Numbered from the stretch's first letter, positions 1 through 8,463 are shown. The stretch is DNA of 64,000 nucleotides from Flavobacteriaceae bacterium (GCA_016649715.1 JAENXC010000003.1:1-64000), one strand, 5' to 3'. Program-made: numbers and translations. Notes: generated by a model from the sequence alone, not told the origin.

Positions 1-32
1 CATTAAGAAAAGGAGCTTTAAAGAACGAATAA
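1..32 (+). CDS. 3' end of an upstream gene (possibly istB)
   Basis: The first bases can be read as the end of a gene entering from the left: codons from position 3 give LRKGALKNE and then TAA at 30-32. IstB helper ATPases of IS21 elements often end in a serine-leucine/methionine-arginine-lysine stretch, and IS21-like terminal repeats follow 36 bases later, so an istB end is plausible. With nine residues visible this is only a guess. Confidence 0.2.
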   Translation, partial: LRKGALKNE

Positions 33-67
33 CATTAATTTTTTATATAATTGCAGTATCTTTCAAA

Positions 68-113
68 GTGGCACTGTTTGACCGAAACAGGTGGCACCAT
101 CACTCCGAAATAG
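68..113. repeat. Two 23-bp repeats resembling an IS21-family terminus
   Basis: Two adjacent 23-bp units (68-90 and 91-113) share GTGGCAC at the start and CCGAAA-AG at the end. IS21-family elements carry multiple short terminal repeats of this kind, and this GTGGCAC/CCGAAA pattern resembles Bacteroidota elements I know. If correct, the body of the element lies left of the window, and the second unit supplies the GTG start of the next gene. Family assignment is from memory of the pattern. Confidence 0.4.
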
Positions 114-1068
114 CCATAAGTCGAACAAAGAATATGAAGAAGCAAAGTTTAACGCAGAGAAAAATGATGCTGATGCTCAATACTTAATGGGACAACATTA
201 CTATAGCGCAATAGACTCAATCAATAATTATGAGAAAGCATATTATTGGTATTATAAGGCGATGCAAAATGGAAGTGTTTATGCCATGTTCAATCTTGTC
301 AATATGTATTATAAAGGAATAGGAACTGATAAAGATGAGAAGGCAGGTGCGTCCATTTTGAAGTTTTTGGCTAAAGAAGGCATTGGGGCAGCTCAATATA
401 CTTTGGCACAGAAATATGAAGATGGAAGTGGAGTTGAACAAGACGATGAGAAGGCTTTACATTGGTTTCAACAAAGTGCTGAAAATGGATTTAGCATAGG
501 GCAATTGGAAATGGGCCGTTATTATGTCGAAACACAGCCTACCAAAGCTTACGGTTGGTTTCTAAAATGTGCAGAGCAAAATGTCAGTGATTGTCAAAAT
601 TCAATAATAATTATGAATTTATTAGGTCAAGGAACAATTATAGATTTAAAGAAAGCATTTGAATGGGCATTGAAAAGTGCTGAAAATAAGGATCCTGAAG
701 GACAATATCTCTTATCTACACTTTATTTGAAAGGTAAAGGAACTTTAACGGATAAGAAAAAAGCATTCTATTATTGTAATTTAAGTGCGGAACAAAATTA
801 TGCAAAGGCCCAATATCTATTATCTCAAATGTACTTTGAGGGCACTGGAACTTTAAAACATGGAAGAAAAGGATTTGAATGGTGTGAAAAAAGCGCAATA
901 AACAATAATGTTGATGCACAACTTGTTTTAGGAAAATTCTATTTTTTTGGAGAGGGTGTTCAATCTAACAAAAAACTTTCGGCTAAATGGATTAGAGTTG
1001 CTTATGAAAATGGTAATGAAGATGCCAAAACATTTTGGGAAGAGAATGAACTTTGGAAATATGAATGA
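91..1068 (+). CDS. Sel1-like repeat (SLR) protein
   Basis: A 325-residue protein built almost wholly of Sel1-like helical repeats of about 36 residues, seen as A-x-LG-x-x-Y-x-x-G-x-GV...KA-x-x-W patterns (for example LMGQHYY, YLLSTLYLKGKGT, LVLGKFYFFGEGV). Such solenoids serve as protein-binding scaffolds; no catalytic domain or signal peptide is visible. The start is GTG inside an IS21-like repeat and the preceding in-frame codon set is closed by TGA at 79, so the first ten or so residues (MAPSLRNSHKS) may be donated by the mobile element and the native N-terminus lost. The next in-frame Met is residue 33. It stands alone, with a 128-bp spacer before the next gene. Confidence 0.8.
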   Translation: MAPSLRNSHKSNKEYEEAKFNAEKNDADAQYLMGQHYYSAIDSINNYEKAYYWYYKAMQNGSVYAMFNLVNMYYKGIGTDKDEKAGASILKFLAKEGIGAAQYTLAQKYEDGSGVEQDDEKALHWFQQSAENGFSIGQLEMGRYYVETQPTKAYGWFLKCAEQNVSDCQNSIIIMNLLGQGTIIDLKKAFEWALKSAENKDPEGQYLLSTLYLKGKGTLTDKKKAFYYCNLSAEQNYAKAQYLLSQMYFEGTGTLKHGRKGFEWCEKSAINNNVDAQLVLGKFYFFGEGVQSNKKLSAKWIRVAYENGNEDAKTFWEENELWKYE

Positions 1069-1196
1069 AAAGTATAATAAAATTGCATAGACGTGATGAT
1101 AGAATATGCACCTAACCGAAGCAATCTTATAGATTTAGGGTATTTTTATAACTTGAAAATTTTGTTCGTAAATTACGTTACTGCGTTATAATATTA

Positions 1197-2024
1197 TTGC
1201 TTGTGCTTAAAAAGGAAAAATCAAATAAAATTAAAGCCATAGATTACGACAAGGTATTCAAGCTGATATCAGATTATTTTGATGAAAGAAAGGAAGAAAA
1301 TATCAAATCTCATCAAGAAGAATTTCAAGGAGAAATTCAAATGTTAGAAAGATTCAAAGTTCAATTTTTTTTATATCAAGATGTAATAACTGAGAGAAAC
1401 GAACATAAGGATTTTAAAGGAAGATGTTTTTTTGCCAAACGCTACTTAAACGTTGTTGCCAATAACTTTCAAGTTGCTCAAACATTATTTGAACAAGGCT
1501 TTCATATACAATTACAATTGATATTCAGAAGTCAATTCGAATTTATTAATACATTGATTGCATTTTTAGGAGATGATGATTTTTTTTTAAAGTACGGCAA
1601 AGAATGTAGTGACTCCAGAAAGGTGATAACACCTAAACGGAGTAATACAGAGAAATCTATTCGGAAGATTATGAAAGAATATGACCCGCAAAACTTCAAT
1701 AGATTTTGGAAAGAGTATAAACATATTACTGAAGCTATATATTCAGAATTATCCATGAATGCCCATGGAAATATTCTTTCTGTATCACTTCAATCAATGG
1801 AAGGAATCAAAAATGAAAAATGGAAATATAACATAACAACTTGTGGAGTAAATTATCCATTGGCAAGAACAAAAATGATTGTAATGCAAATGCTATACTA
1901 CTTTCAATTAATGAATAGCTTTTTATTTATATTCTTGGAAAGAAAGAACTTAATGGATAAACGTTCAGAATTTTACGACTTTCTTGAATATTATTCTAAA
2001 AATTTTGAAGTTATCAAGCAATAA
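1197..2024 (+). CDS. Hypothetical protein, helical, unknown function
   Basis: A 275-residue protein I do not recognise securely. It is rich in charged helices at the N-terminus; a central stretch (QLIFRSQFEFINTLIAFL, then SELSMNAHGN) recalls DUF5677-type proteins, but this is a weak resemblance. No signal peptide is seen. The start given is TTG at 1197, with a GTG two codons later; the first ATG would remove 48 residues. It is transcribed in the same direction as its neighbours but has its own long A+T-rich spacers on both sides, as in a loosely assembled accessory region. Confidence 0.6.
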   Translation: MLVLKKEKSNKIKAIDYDKVFKLISDYFDERKEENIKSHQEEFQGEIQMLERFKVQFFLYQDVITERNEHKDFKGRCFFAKRYLNVVANNFQVAQTLFEQGFHIQLQLIFRSQFEFINTLIAFLGDDDFFLKYGKECSDSRKVITPKRSNTEKSIRKIMKEYDPQNFNRFWKEYKHITEAIYSELSMNAHGNILSVSLQSMEGIKNEKWKYNITTCGVNYPLARTKMIVMQMLYYFQLMNSFLFIFLERKNLMDKRSEFYDFLEYYSKNFEVIKQ

Positions 2025-2176
2025 AGATTTTGCGCAAAATAAAATATAAAAAATGAGGGTTAGATGACGAACCCATAATCTTGAAGTATAAACGGACGAA
2101 TGGTAAAAACGAAAAGTAAGCGTTTTATGCTACTTTTTTGAATACTTAAACGTTATAATTAATAATAAAAGACATT

Positions 2177-2737
2177 ATGAAAATATCGATTATTATCTCA
2201 TTTATATTTTTGTTTACCGGAATCAGCTTTGGACAAAGTAGTGATGAAATAGAACAAGCAATCAGAATTATTGAAGATATTTCACAAACTGAAACCCGAA
2301 TAGGACCAATGCACACAAAGATAACTACGAAAATCATCTATTCGAAGCAGGTCGGAAAAGTTCAGCAAGAAATATTGCTAGATTTTGTAGGAAAAAAAGA
2401 TTATTCAAAAATTTCAACAACCTTCTATCTCGAAGACATAATTCCAGATTCAATGATTTATGACTTCTATCCGATGGAAGGAAACACTTATTGGATTGAT
2501 ATTAGAATAGGAACAAAAAGTAATTCTGTAGAAATTACAAAAGAAAGTTCTTCGGCACCCTCCTACTTTCCAATAACAGAAACAGAATATACAGATATTA
2601 TTAAACTTTATGGCGCGTCTCGAACAATGCCAGAATTCTTAATGAAAAAATATTTAGAAGCTGTCCGGGTTTTAATTGGTGCAGATAGTTATACCAAAAA
2701 AGATTTAAAAAAAGCCGATTTAGAAAAAAACAAATAA
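2177..2737 (+). CDS. Secreted hypothetical protein
   Basis: A 186-residue protein with a clear Sec signal peptide (MKISIIISFIFLFTGISFGQ, cleavage near residue 20), so it is exported to the periplasm or outer membrane. The mature part has no lipobox, no membrane segment and no T9SS tail, and its C-terminus is strongly lysine-rich (KKDLKKADLEKNK). I do not recognise the family. The spacer before it (2025-2176) holds nothing I can identify apart from A+T-rich sequence. Confidence 0.65.
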   Translation: MKISIIISFIFLFTGISFGQSSDEIEQAIRIIEDISQTETRIGPMHTKITTKIIYSKQVGKVQQEILLDFVGKKDYSKISTTFYLEDIIPDSMIYDFYPMEGNTYWIDIRIGTKSNSVEITKESSSAPSYFPITETEYTDIIKLYGASRTMPEFLMKKYLEAVRVLIGADSYTKKDLKKADLEKNK

Positions 2738-2887
2738 TTTCCCGCTTGCGCACGTTTGCAACCTACACCCACAGTGAAGTTCTTTAGTACTGGCACAGCC
2801 ACCCCGCCCGTGTCCCCATGCCTCCAAACACAAAAATGCTCCTTCCCCTAATACCAAAAAAATAAAAAACTCAAACAACCCCCACAG

Positions 2888-3076
2888 TTCCACTTCCTCC
2901 ATCATCTTTTCCACTTACTACACACTTTTTTCCATTTACTACATAAATAGTTCCACTTCCTCCATAAATAGTTCCACTTACTTCATAGATAGTTTCACTT
3001 ACTCCATAAATAGTTCCACTTGCTTTATAAATAGTTCTACTTTATTCATAAAAAGTTCCACTTTATCCACTATCTT
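2888..3076. repeat. 21-bp tandem repeat, nine units
   Basis: Nine consecutive units of exactly 21 bp, consensus TTCCACTTACTNCATAAATAG, run from 2888 to 3076; the flanking units are the most diverged. The 21-bp period would preserve a heptad in translation, and some reverse-strand units spell LFMEEVE, but most units carry stop codons in that frame, so it is a noncoding minisatellite. It fills most of the 403-bp gap between the secreted protein and the XRE regulator; 2738-2887 shows no other feature. Confidence 0.9.
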
Positions 3077-3094
3077 AGCAAAACAAACAACCCA

Positions 3095-3124
3095 CCTTCG
3101 TCCACCGAAGCATCAGCGAAGGAG
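3095..3124. repeat. REP-like palindrome (CCTTCG...CGAAGG family)
   Basis: A short imperfect palindrome, CCTTCG at the left and GCGAAGG at the right, lies just before the XRE gene. The same family (GCGAAGGAGGA arm) sits inside the hairpin at 23544-23610. Confidence 0.55.
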
Positions 3125-3140
3125 AAAAGAGCCCAACAAC

Positions 3141-3557
3141 ATGATAACACTAAACATAACCGAAGTATTCAACGCCCGCGGCATAGACAAAGGCTACAAT
3201 TTTATGATAAAACACGGCATCAGCCCGGGTTCTGCAAAAACATTACTCCATAAAGCCCCCCGCACCATCCGTTTAGACCACATAGAGATCCTTTGCAAAA
3301 ACTTAGTTTGCGAACCCAGCGACCTCTTCACCTACACCCCAGACAAAAACAACAACCTCCCAGGCACCCACCCCCTAAATAAACTGATCCGCAACAAAGA
3401 AGAAGCCTCCCTAAAGCAAACCATCAGCCACCTAAGCTACCGGGAACTCTTAGAAATCAAAAATTTCATTAACACCCAAAAATCTACACCCTCCGTAGCT
3501 TCAACGGAGGAGGAACAACCAGAAACCCAAAACAAGAATCAACCGACAAAAACTTGA
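3141..3557 (+). CDS. XRE-family helix-turn-helix regulator
   Basis: A 138-residue protein whose first 75 residues form a Cro/CI-type helix-turn-helix: NITEVFNARGIDKGY, then the recognition-helix region SPGSAKTLLHKAPRTIRLDHIEILC and the typical closing C-x-PSDLFTY. This is the HTH form common in Bacteroidota next to accessory genes. The C-terminal 60 residues are a polar tail; part of it (TPSVASTEEEQ) is encoded by a palindromic repeat at 3490-3510, so the tail may be a later addition. The coding strand is unusually C-rich compared with the A+T-rich genes to its left. Confidence 0.75.
   Translation: MITLNITEVFNARGIDKGYNFMIKHGISPGSAKTLLHKAPRTIRLDHIEILCKNLVCEPSDLFTYTPDKNNNLPGTHPLNKLIRNKEEASLKQTISHLSYRELLEIKNFINTQKSTPSVASTEEEQPETQNKNQPTKT
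3490..3510. repeat. Palindrome inside the XRE regulator CDS
   Basis: CCTCCGT and ACGGAGG arms enclose a 7-base loop within the codons for the regulator's C-terminal tail, without breaking the frame. Confidence 0.6.
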
Positions 3558-3640
3558 AATCAGAAACCAAAACCCCTAAATTTACCTCCGCTATAAAAAG
3601 AAAGTAACCCCCATTCAATGAAGTCCTTCGTTCCCTGCTA

Positions 3641-3924
3641 ATGGCCGTTTGCTGTATCGCCCCCGCCCCCCGCCAAAACATTCAGGTTAACGCTTCCACC
3701 TACACCCCCCAACAGCTCGTGGAAGATATACTTATAGACAGCGGCTGCATCAGCAACGTCAGGTAACCTCCACGGCAAGCGGCAACTTCCCCGACGCCGA
3801 AAAGAGTTCCGGCTATTTCAGCGCCAGCGGAAGCAAATTTCCTTTCAGCAAAGGCCACCACCAGATTATTGGTTCAGGGCAATCTTCAAAAATGGCAGGA
3901 TTTATCGCGGTCTCTTTGCCTTAA
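3641..3924 (+). pseudogene. Frameshifted fragment of a choice-of-anchor-L surface protein
   Basis: From ATG 3641 one frame gives MAVCCIAPAPRQNIQVNAST and then YTPQQLVEDILIDSGCISNV up to about 3760; after a 2-base shift at 3761-3762 a second frame continues VTSTASGNFPDAEKSSGYFS and ASGSKFPFSKG before ending at TAA 3922. The order (signal-like start, TYTPQQLVEDILI, CISNV, GYF, FPF) is the hallmark N-terminus of choice-of-anchor-L domain proteins, usually large T9SS-exported surface proteins. Only about 90 codons remain, and the last ones no longer match. It is a truncated, frameshifted relic just before the fusion gene. Confidence 0.65.
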
Positions 3925-4024
3925 AACGATGGCTTTCACAATCTTTTCCATTTATACTGTATACACAAGCCGATGGAACCTCAAATTTTCAGTAATTTTG
4001 TTGCCGAAACGTCTCCCAAAAACT

Positions 4025-7000
4025 ATGTCCAATACCACTCCCAAACAAGCTTCACAAATCGCCAGCGAATATTATAATCTAAGTGCCAAAACCTCAAAAC
4101 TTGACGGCTATGATGACGAAAATTTTCTTTTGAAAACCACTTCAGATGAAAAATTTCTCCTGAAAATTTCTTCCGACCTGTCCGCCATTTCGGCGGAAGA
4201 AAATAGGGAAAAACTGGATTTCCAAATTCAAATCCTGAATCATCTTTCAACAAAAAAACTTGCTATTTCACTTTCCGAAATTGTGCCAAACAAAGAAGGA
4301 AAACCGCTTACTAAACTTCAAAATAATAAAACCGCAAGAGTATTAACGTGGCTTCCTGGCCGCCTTTGGGCAACTGTGAACCCAAAAACAGAAAGTTTAC
4401 GAAACAGTTTGGGCGAAGCCGCCAGAAGTTTGACAATGGCTCTCCAAGATTTTGATCATCCCGCTGCGCACAGAAATATCGATTGGGATATAGCAAATTC
4501 CCCTTGGACTTCAAAACATATAAATCGATTCTCAGGAAAGCAAAAGGAGATTGTGCAACATTTTCAAAACCGTTTTGAAGAAATTCAATCTACTTATAAA
4601 ATCCTTCCGAAGAGCATCGTCCACAATGATTTGAACGATTACAATATTTTAGTTTCCGAAGATTTAAACAATCCAAAAGTTTCAGGTTTTATAGACTTTG
4701 GAGATTCGGTCTTCACCCAAACCATCAACGACCTCGCCATTGTTTTGGCATATGCAATTATGGACCTTCCCGATCCGCTTTCAGCAGCTTTGGAAGTTAT
4801 AAAGGGTTATAACAAACACTACAAACTTTCAGAAAAGGAACTGGAATGTCTGTACATTTTAACAGGAATGCGCCTCGTTACAACCGTTGCGAACGCTTCG
4901 CTTAAAAAAGAGGAATTTCCAAATGACGACTATTTCGTAATCAGCGAAAAACCCGCGTGGGATCTGCTCGAGAAATGGTTTAATGTGAATGAAAATTTCG
5001 CCTATTACTCCTTCCGAAATGCTTGCGGTTATTCAGCACATCCATTGGAAAAGAAATTTGTAAACTGGACAAAAAACAATCAAGTCTCCATAAAAACAAT
5101 GTTTCCAATGGTCGCTTTTGAAAAAATAGTGAATCTCGATATGAGCGTTGGAGGCACCTTGCTTGGCAATCAATCAGAATACAACGATCCCGAAGTTTCA
5201 GAATTTAAATTGAAACAATTCCGAAAACACCATCCCAAAACCATTTTGCTGAATGGCTATTTGGAAGCCCGCCCTTTTTATACCACCGAAGCTTTTAAAA
5301 GCGAAGGCAACAATGGCCCGCAATACCGAACTGTACATTTGGGAACCGATTTTTGGGTGCCAGCAAAAACACCCGTGCAAGCACCATTTGATGGCATTGT
5401 AAAAATTATCCATCACAACAATTACGATAAGGATTACGGCCCGATGCTCATCTTGGAACACACTTTTAAAGGCGGAAAATTCTACTCACTTTACGGCCAT
5501 TTGTCGCTAATGTCATTGAAAATTTTAAAAGTTGGGCAGAAGGTAAAACAAGGCGACCGGATCGCTTACATCGGCAAGCCAAATGAAAATGGCAATTGGG
5601 CACCGCATCTTCATTTTCAATTAATTTTGGATTTGTTGGGCAATAACGAAAACTTCAACGGCGTAGCTTTCCCTTCAAAAGTTGAAATCTGGAAAAGCCT
5701 TTGTCCAAACCCAAATCTTATTTTTAAAGAGGAATTGATTACTTCTAAAGAAAGAATTTCCGACCTATCCGCCAATTCGGTGGAAGAAAAAATTATCAAT
5801 TTCAGAAAAGATCATCTCGGAAAAGGTTTGAGTCTTTCCTATGACAAACCATTGCACATCGTCCGTGGTGAAGATGTTTATTTGATTGATATTGAAGGAA
5901 GAAAATATCTGGACACCGTAAACAACGTTAACCACGTGGGCCATCAGCACCCTAAAGTGGTTGCGGCCGGACAAAAGCAAATGGCGGTTTTGAATACCAA
6001 CACCCGTTATCTGCACGAAGAAATTATCGCCTACGCCGAAGCTTTACTAAAAAAACTCCCGCCACATTTATCTGTTATTCATATTGTGAATTCCGGTAGC
6101 GAAGCCAACGAGCTCGCGCTGCGAATGGTAAAAACCGTCACAGGCAACAAAGATATTTTGGCAATTGAAGTAGGTTATCACGGCAACACAAATGCCGTGA
6201 TGGACGTGAGTTCCTATAAATTTGAAGGCGAAGGCGGTTTTCCAAAGCCCGAAACAACGCATATTCTTCCGCTTCCAGATTCTTTTAGAGGAAAATATTC
6301 AGGAGCAGATTGTGGAATTGATTACGCCAACCACGCCAAGGAAATTATTCAAAATTTAAAAGTTGAAGGCAAGAAAATAGCAGGTTTTATCGGTGAAACC
6401 ATGATTAGTTGCGGCGGACAGATTGTTCCACCCAAAAATTATTTCAAAGAAGTTTATAAACACGTTCACGAAGCAGGCGGAATCTGTATTGCTGACGAAG
6501 TGCAAACAGGTTTCGGACGGATGGGCAAAACCTTTTGGGCGTTTGAACTTTACGACGTTCAGCCAGATATTGTAACTATGGGCAAGCCTGCCGGAAACGG
6601 ACATCCTCTCGCTGTGGTTGCTTGCACAAAAGAAGTTGCCGAAAAATTCAATACGGGAATGGAGTATTTCAACACCTTTGGTGGGAATCCCGTTTCCTGT
6701 GCTATTGGCCGCGCGGTTTTGGAGGTTATTGAAACGGAAAATTTGCAGCAAAACGCTTTGGAAGTGGGTGGTTATTTAAATAAGGAATTAAAAAATCTAC
6801 AAAAAATATTTCCAATAATTGGAGACGTTCGTGGCGAAGGTTTATTTTTAGGGTTTGAACTAAATGATTCAGAAAAGAACCCATTGCCGGAATACGCTTC
6901 CTATTTAGCCAACAGAATGAAACAACTCGGAATTTTAATGAGCATTGACGGCCCAGACCACAACGTTTTAAAAATTAAACCGCCAATGGTTTTCAGCAAA

Positions 7001-7069
7001 GTGAACGCAGAAGAGCTTATCTTTAGGTTGAAAACCGTTTTTGCGGAGGATTTTCTGTTTTTAAATTAA
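4025..7069 (+). CDS. Kinase / M23 peptidase / class-III aminotransferase fusion
   Basis: A 1014-residue three-domain protein. Residues 1-350: APH/choline-kinase fold with catalytic HNDLNDYN (from H200) and the metal motif IDFGD (D224). Residues about 400-570: M23 metallopeptidase with all expected zinc and catalytic groups (HLGTD, H438 and D442; YGH, H492; HLH, H528/H530). Residues 590-1014: class-III aminotransferase fold with ADEVQ (D824) and PLP lysine K854 in [10 protein letters not shown]. That last motif matches the eukaryotic ethanolamine-phosphate and phosphohydroxylysine phospho-lyases; hydroxylysine kinase is an APH-family enzyme, so kinase plus phospholyase acting on hydroxylysine or a similar amino alcohol is the inferred chemistry. 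The role of the peptidase domain is unclear. I chose ATG 4025 because the upstream in-frame part encodes pseudogene debris. Two palindromes lie in frame at 4169 and 5757. Confidence 0.88.
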   Translation: MSNTTPKQASQIASEYYNLSAKTSKLDGYDDENFLLKTTSDEKFLLKISSDLSAISAEENREKLDFQIQILNHLSTKKLAISLSEIVPNKEGKPLTKLQNNKTARVLTWLPGRLWATVNPKTESLRNSLGEAARSLTMALQDFDHPAAHRNIDWDIANSPWTSKHINRFSGKQKEIVQHFQNRFEEIQSTYKILPKSIVHNDLNDYNILVSEDLNNPKVSGFIDFGDSVFTQTINDLAIVLAYAIMDLPDPLSAALEVIKGYNKHYKLSEKELECLYILTGMRLVTTVANASLKKEEFPNDDYFVISEKPAWDLLEKWFNVNENFAYYSFRNACGYSAHPLEKKFVNWTKNNQVSIKTMFPMVAFEKIVNLDMSVGGTLLGNQSEYNDPEVSEFKLKQFRKHHPKTILLNGYLEARPFYTTEAFKSEGNNGPQYRTVHLGTDFWVPAKTPVQAPFDGIVKIIHHNNYDKDYGPMLILEHTFKGGKFYSLYGHLSLMSLKILKVGQKVKQGDRIAYIGKPNENGNWAPHLHFQLILDLLGNNENFNGVAFPSKVEIWKSLCPNPNLIFKEELITSKERISDLSANSVEEKIINFRKDHLGKGLSLSYDKPLHIVRGEDVYLIDIEGRKYLDTVNNVNHVGHQHPKVVAAGQKQMAVLNTNTRYLHEEIIAYAEALLKKLPPHLSVIHIVNSGSEANELALRMVKTVTGNKDILAIEVGYHGNTNAVMDVSSYKFEGEGGFPKPETTHILPLPDSFRGKYSGADCGIDYANHAKEIIQNLKVEGKKIAGFIGETMISCGGQIVPPKNYFKEVYKHVHEAGGICIADEVQTGFGRMGKTFWAFELYDVQPDIVTMGKPAGNGHPLAVVACTKEVAEKFNTGMEYFNTFGGNPVSCAIGRAVLEVIETENLQQNALEVGGYLNKELKNLQKIFPIIGDVRGEGLFLGFELNDSEKNPLPEYASYLANRMKQLGILMSIDGPDHNVLKIKPPMVFSKVNAEELIFRLKTVFAEDFLFLN
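4169..4203. repeat. In-frame palindromic element, copy A ([10 protein letters not shown])
   Basis: TTTCTTCCG and CGGAAGAAA arms enclose an inner TCCGCC/GGCGGA pair. It lies in the kinase domain of the fusion gene and is read as [10 protein letters not shown]. Closely related copies are at 5757-5790 and, on the other strand, 33795-33833. Confidence 0.7.
5757..5790. repeat. In-frame palindromic element, copy B ([10 protein letters not shown])
   Basis: Second copy of the element in the same gene, read in the same codon phase as [10 protein letters not shown]. It sits in the linker between the peptidase and aminotransferase domains. Confidence 0.7.
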
Positions 7070-7076
7070 TATTAAA

Positions 7077-7098
7077 CTCTCTGTGTTCTCTGTGCCTC
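7077..7098. repeat. Left half of a palindrome split by IS110
   Basis: CTCTGTGTTCTCTGTGCCTC ends abruptly here. Joined to the sequence after the IS element (from 8464) it restores a perfect 17-bp hairpin arm, which marks the left insertion boundary. Confidence 0.8.
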
Positions 7099-7103
7099 CT
7101 ATG

Positions 7104-7357
7104 TTTACATTTTGATTAAATTGTCATTACAAATGTAGACATAAAGTGAAAAGGATGAGAGCAGATTTGTGCCTAAATAGCTCGATGAAGTATATTCTCG
7201 CAGAGAAATTGCCTCATTCTTTTTTTATCTTTTAGAGTTTGAACAGAATGTAAGGAATGGCGCTCAGCTCCATATCCAGAATATCCGACCAGGAGAAAAA
7301 ACGAGGGGATATCTATCACTTTATGTTATTAAATAACCATAGGATGGAGAAGATATT
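7104..7357 (+). ncRNA. Putative IS110 bridge RNA
   Basis: Three structured parts are visible in the order known for IS621. A 5' stem-loop (TACATTT 7105-7111 with AAATGTA 7131-7137). A target loop closed by GATGAG-GCA-ATTT (from 7154) with AAATTGCCTCATTC (to 7219), holding UUUGUGCCU (7166-7174), which matches the left target plus core, and UCGCAGAG (7198-7205), which pairs with the right target CTCTGTGG over eight positions with two wobbles. A donor loop closed by TATCTTTT with AGAAGATA, holding ACAGAAT (7243-7249), which matches the right end, and CATAGGA (7338-7344), complementary to the left end. The 3' limit overlaps the transposase start. No transcription evidence is available. Confidence 0.65.
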
Positions 7358-8423
7358 AAAACAAGTATTGGGAGTTGATGTGGACCAAAAGAATCTGGTT
7401 GTCACATTGGGAAGATTAACAGAAGACCTAACCGTTGAGCTATATGCCCACAAGGTATTTGCCAACAATAAAAAAGGGTTCCTTTCTCTTTTGAAGTGGG
7501 TAAATTCTTTAACGGATCGTTCAATTTCATTCCAAATTGTAATGGAGGCCACAGGAGTCTATCATGAAAGTTTCGCATACTTTCTTGACGAAAAAGGATA
7601 TGCCCTTAGCGTAGTGCTGCCAAACAAGATAAGCAACTATATGCGAACCTTGGACATAAGGACCGTCACGGACAAGAGCTGCTCACAGGCCATTGCCCGT
7701 TTTGGACTGGAGCGCAAACTAGATTGCTGGAAACGCCCCAAGAAGATTTACAAGAGGTTGCAGCAGCTAACCCGCGAGCGTGCCCAGATAATAGATGAGC
7801 GCACCATGGTCAAAAACCAGTTGCACGCAGAAAAGGCAGAGGCCGGCCCAAATAAGAATAGCTTAAAGCGCTTGGAGTCCAGGATTAAGTTCCTCAAAAA
7901 ACAGGATGCCGAGATAATGAAGGAGCTGAACGGATACCTAAAGGAGGATGGCACCTTGGCCCAACAAGTAAAAAGGATAACAACAATACCCGGTGTGGGC
8001 GAATTAACGGCGATGACAGTTCTGGCGGAGACCAATGGTTTTGAGCTTATACGGAACAAAAGACAGTTGACCAGTTATGCTGGACTGGACGTAAAGGAAA
8101 AATTGTCGGGCACATCAGTCCATAAAAAACCAAAAATATCCAAACAGGGTAATAGAAATCTTAGAAAAGCTATGTATTTTCCTGCGATCACGGCTATTAA
8201 ACACAATACGAACCAAAAGGACCTCTATGAACGGGTTACCAATAAAAATGGGATTAAAATGAAGGGTCTGGTAGCAGTACAACGAAAACTATTGGAACTG
8301 ATTTACACCATCTATAAAAACGAAACAGTCTTTGATCCCGAATACGAAAATAGCGTGACCACCAAAAAAGCAGTACACGCTATACAAACTGGCTCAAAGG
8401 CCGTTTTAGAAATACAAATATAA
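7344..8423 (+). CDS. IS110-family transposase (DEDD recombinase)
   Basis: A 359-residue transposase. The N-terminal RuvC-like DEDD domain shows GVDVDQKN near residue 10 and MEATGVYHE near residue 70; the C-terminal Transposase_20 domain shows IPGVGELTAMTVLAET, LTSYAGLDVKE and SKQGNRNLRKAMY, with a coiled coil between them. Intact length suggests it is functional. I start at ATG 7344 because the product then begins directly before the first catalytic motif; the in-frame ATG at 7257 would add 29 residues translated from the structured noncoding region. Confidence 0.9.
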   Translation: MEKILKQVLGVDVDQKNLVVTLGRLTEDLTVELYAHKVFANNKKGFLSLLKWVNSLTDRSISFQIVMEATGVYHESFAYFLDEKGYALSVVLPNKISNYMRTLDIRTVTDKSCSQAIARFGLERKLDCWKRPKKIYKRLQQLTRERAQIIDERTMVKNQLHAEKAEAGPNKNSLKRLESRIKFLKKQDAEIMKELNGYLKEDGTLAQQVKRITTIPGVGELTAMTVLAETNGFELIRNKRQLTSYAGLDVKEKLSGTSVHKKPKISKQGNRNLRKAMYFPAITAIKHNTNQKDLYERVTNKNGIKMKGLVAVQRKLLELIYTIYKNETVFDPEYENSVTTKKAVHAIQTGSKAVLEIQI

Positions 8424-8463
8424 AAAATAATTAAATTTTTCCTTTTATATTAACACAGAATCT

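Larger units (their letters stand above)
7098..8463 (+). mobile_element. IS110-family insertion sequence, complete
   Basis: The element runs from just after the left target half (CTCTGTGC-CT, ending 7097) to just before the right half (CTGTGG from 8464). The trinucleotide CTC is shared by both flanks, consistent with a CT core as in IS621. There are no terminal inverted repeats and no target duplication beyond the core, as expected for IS110. It has about 245 bp of 5' noncoding sequence, one transposase gene and about 40 bp of 3' end. It lies in the hairpin after the fusion gene. Confidence 0.85.

Noticed and set aside
1069-1196. Integron attC site in the spacer after the Sel1 gene
   Set aside because: ACCTAAC is present but the partner site reads GTTATAA rather than GTTRRRY, and no integron integrase is visible.
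2888-3076. Possible CRISPR array or heptad-repeat gene on the minus strand
   Set aside because: Units are adjacent without spacers, and most units contain stop codons in the heptad frame.
3869-4024. N-terminal extension of the fusion enzyme in the longest frame
   Set aside because: These 52 codons overlap pseudogene debris and do not resemble the kinase N-terminus; ATG 4025 starts the domain.
7257-7343. Longer transposase start at 7257
   Set aside because: The extra 29 residues come from the structured noncoding region and are not needed before the first catalytic Asp.
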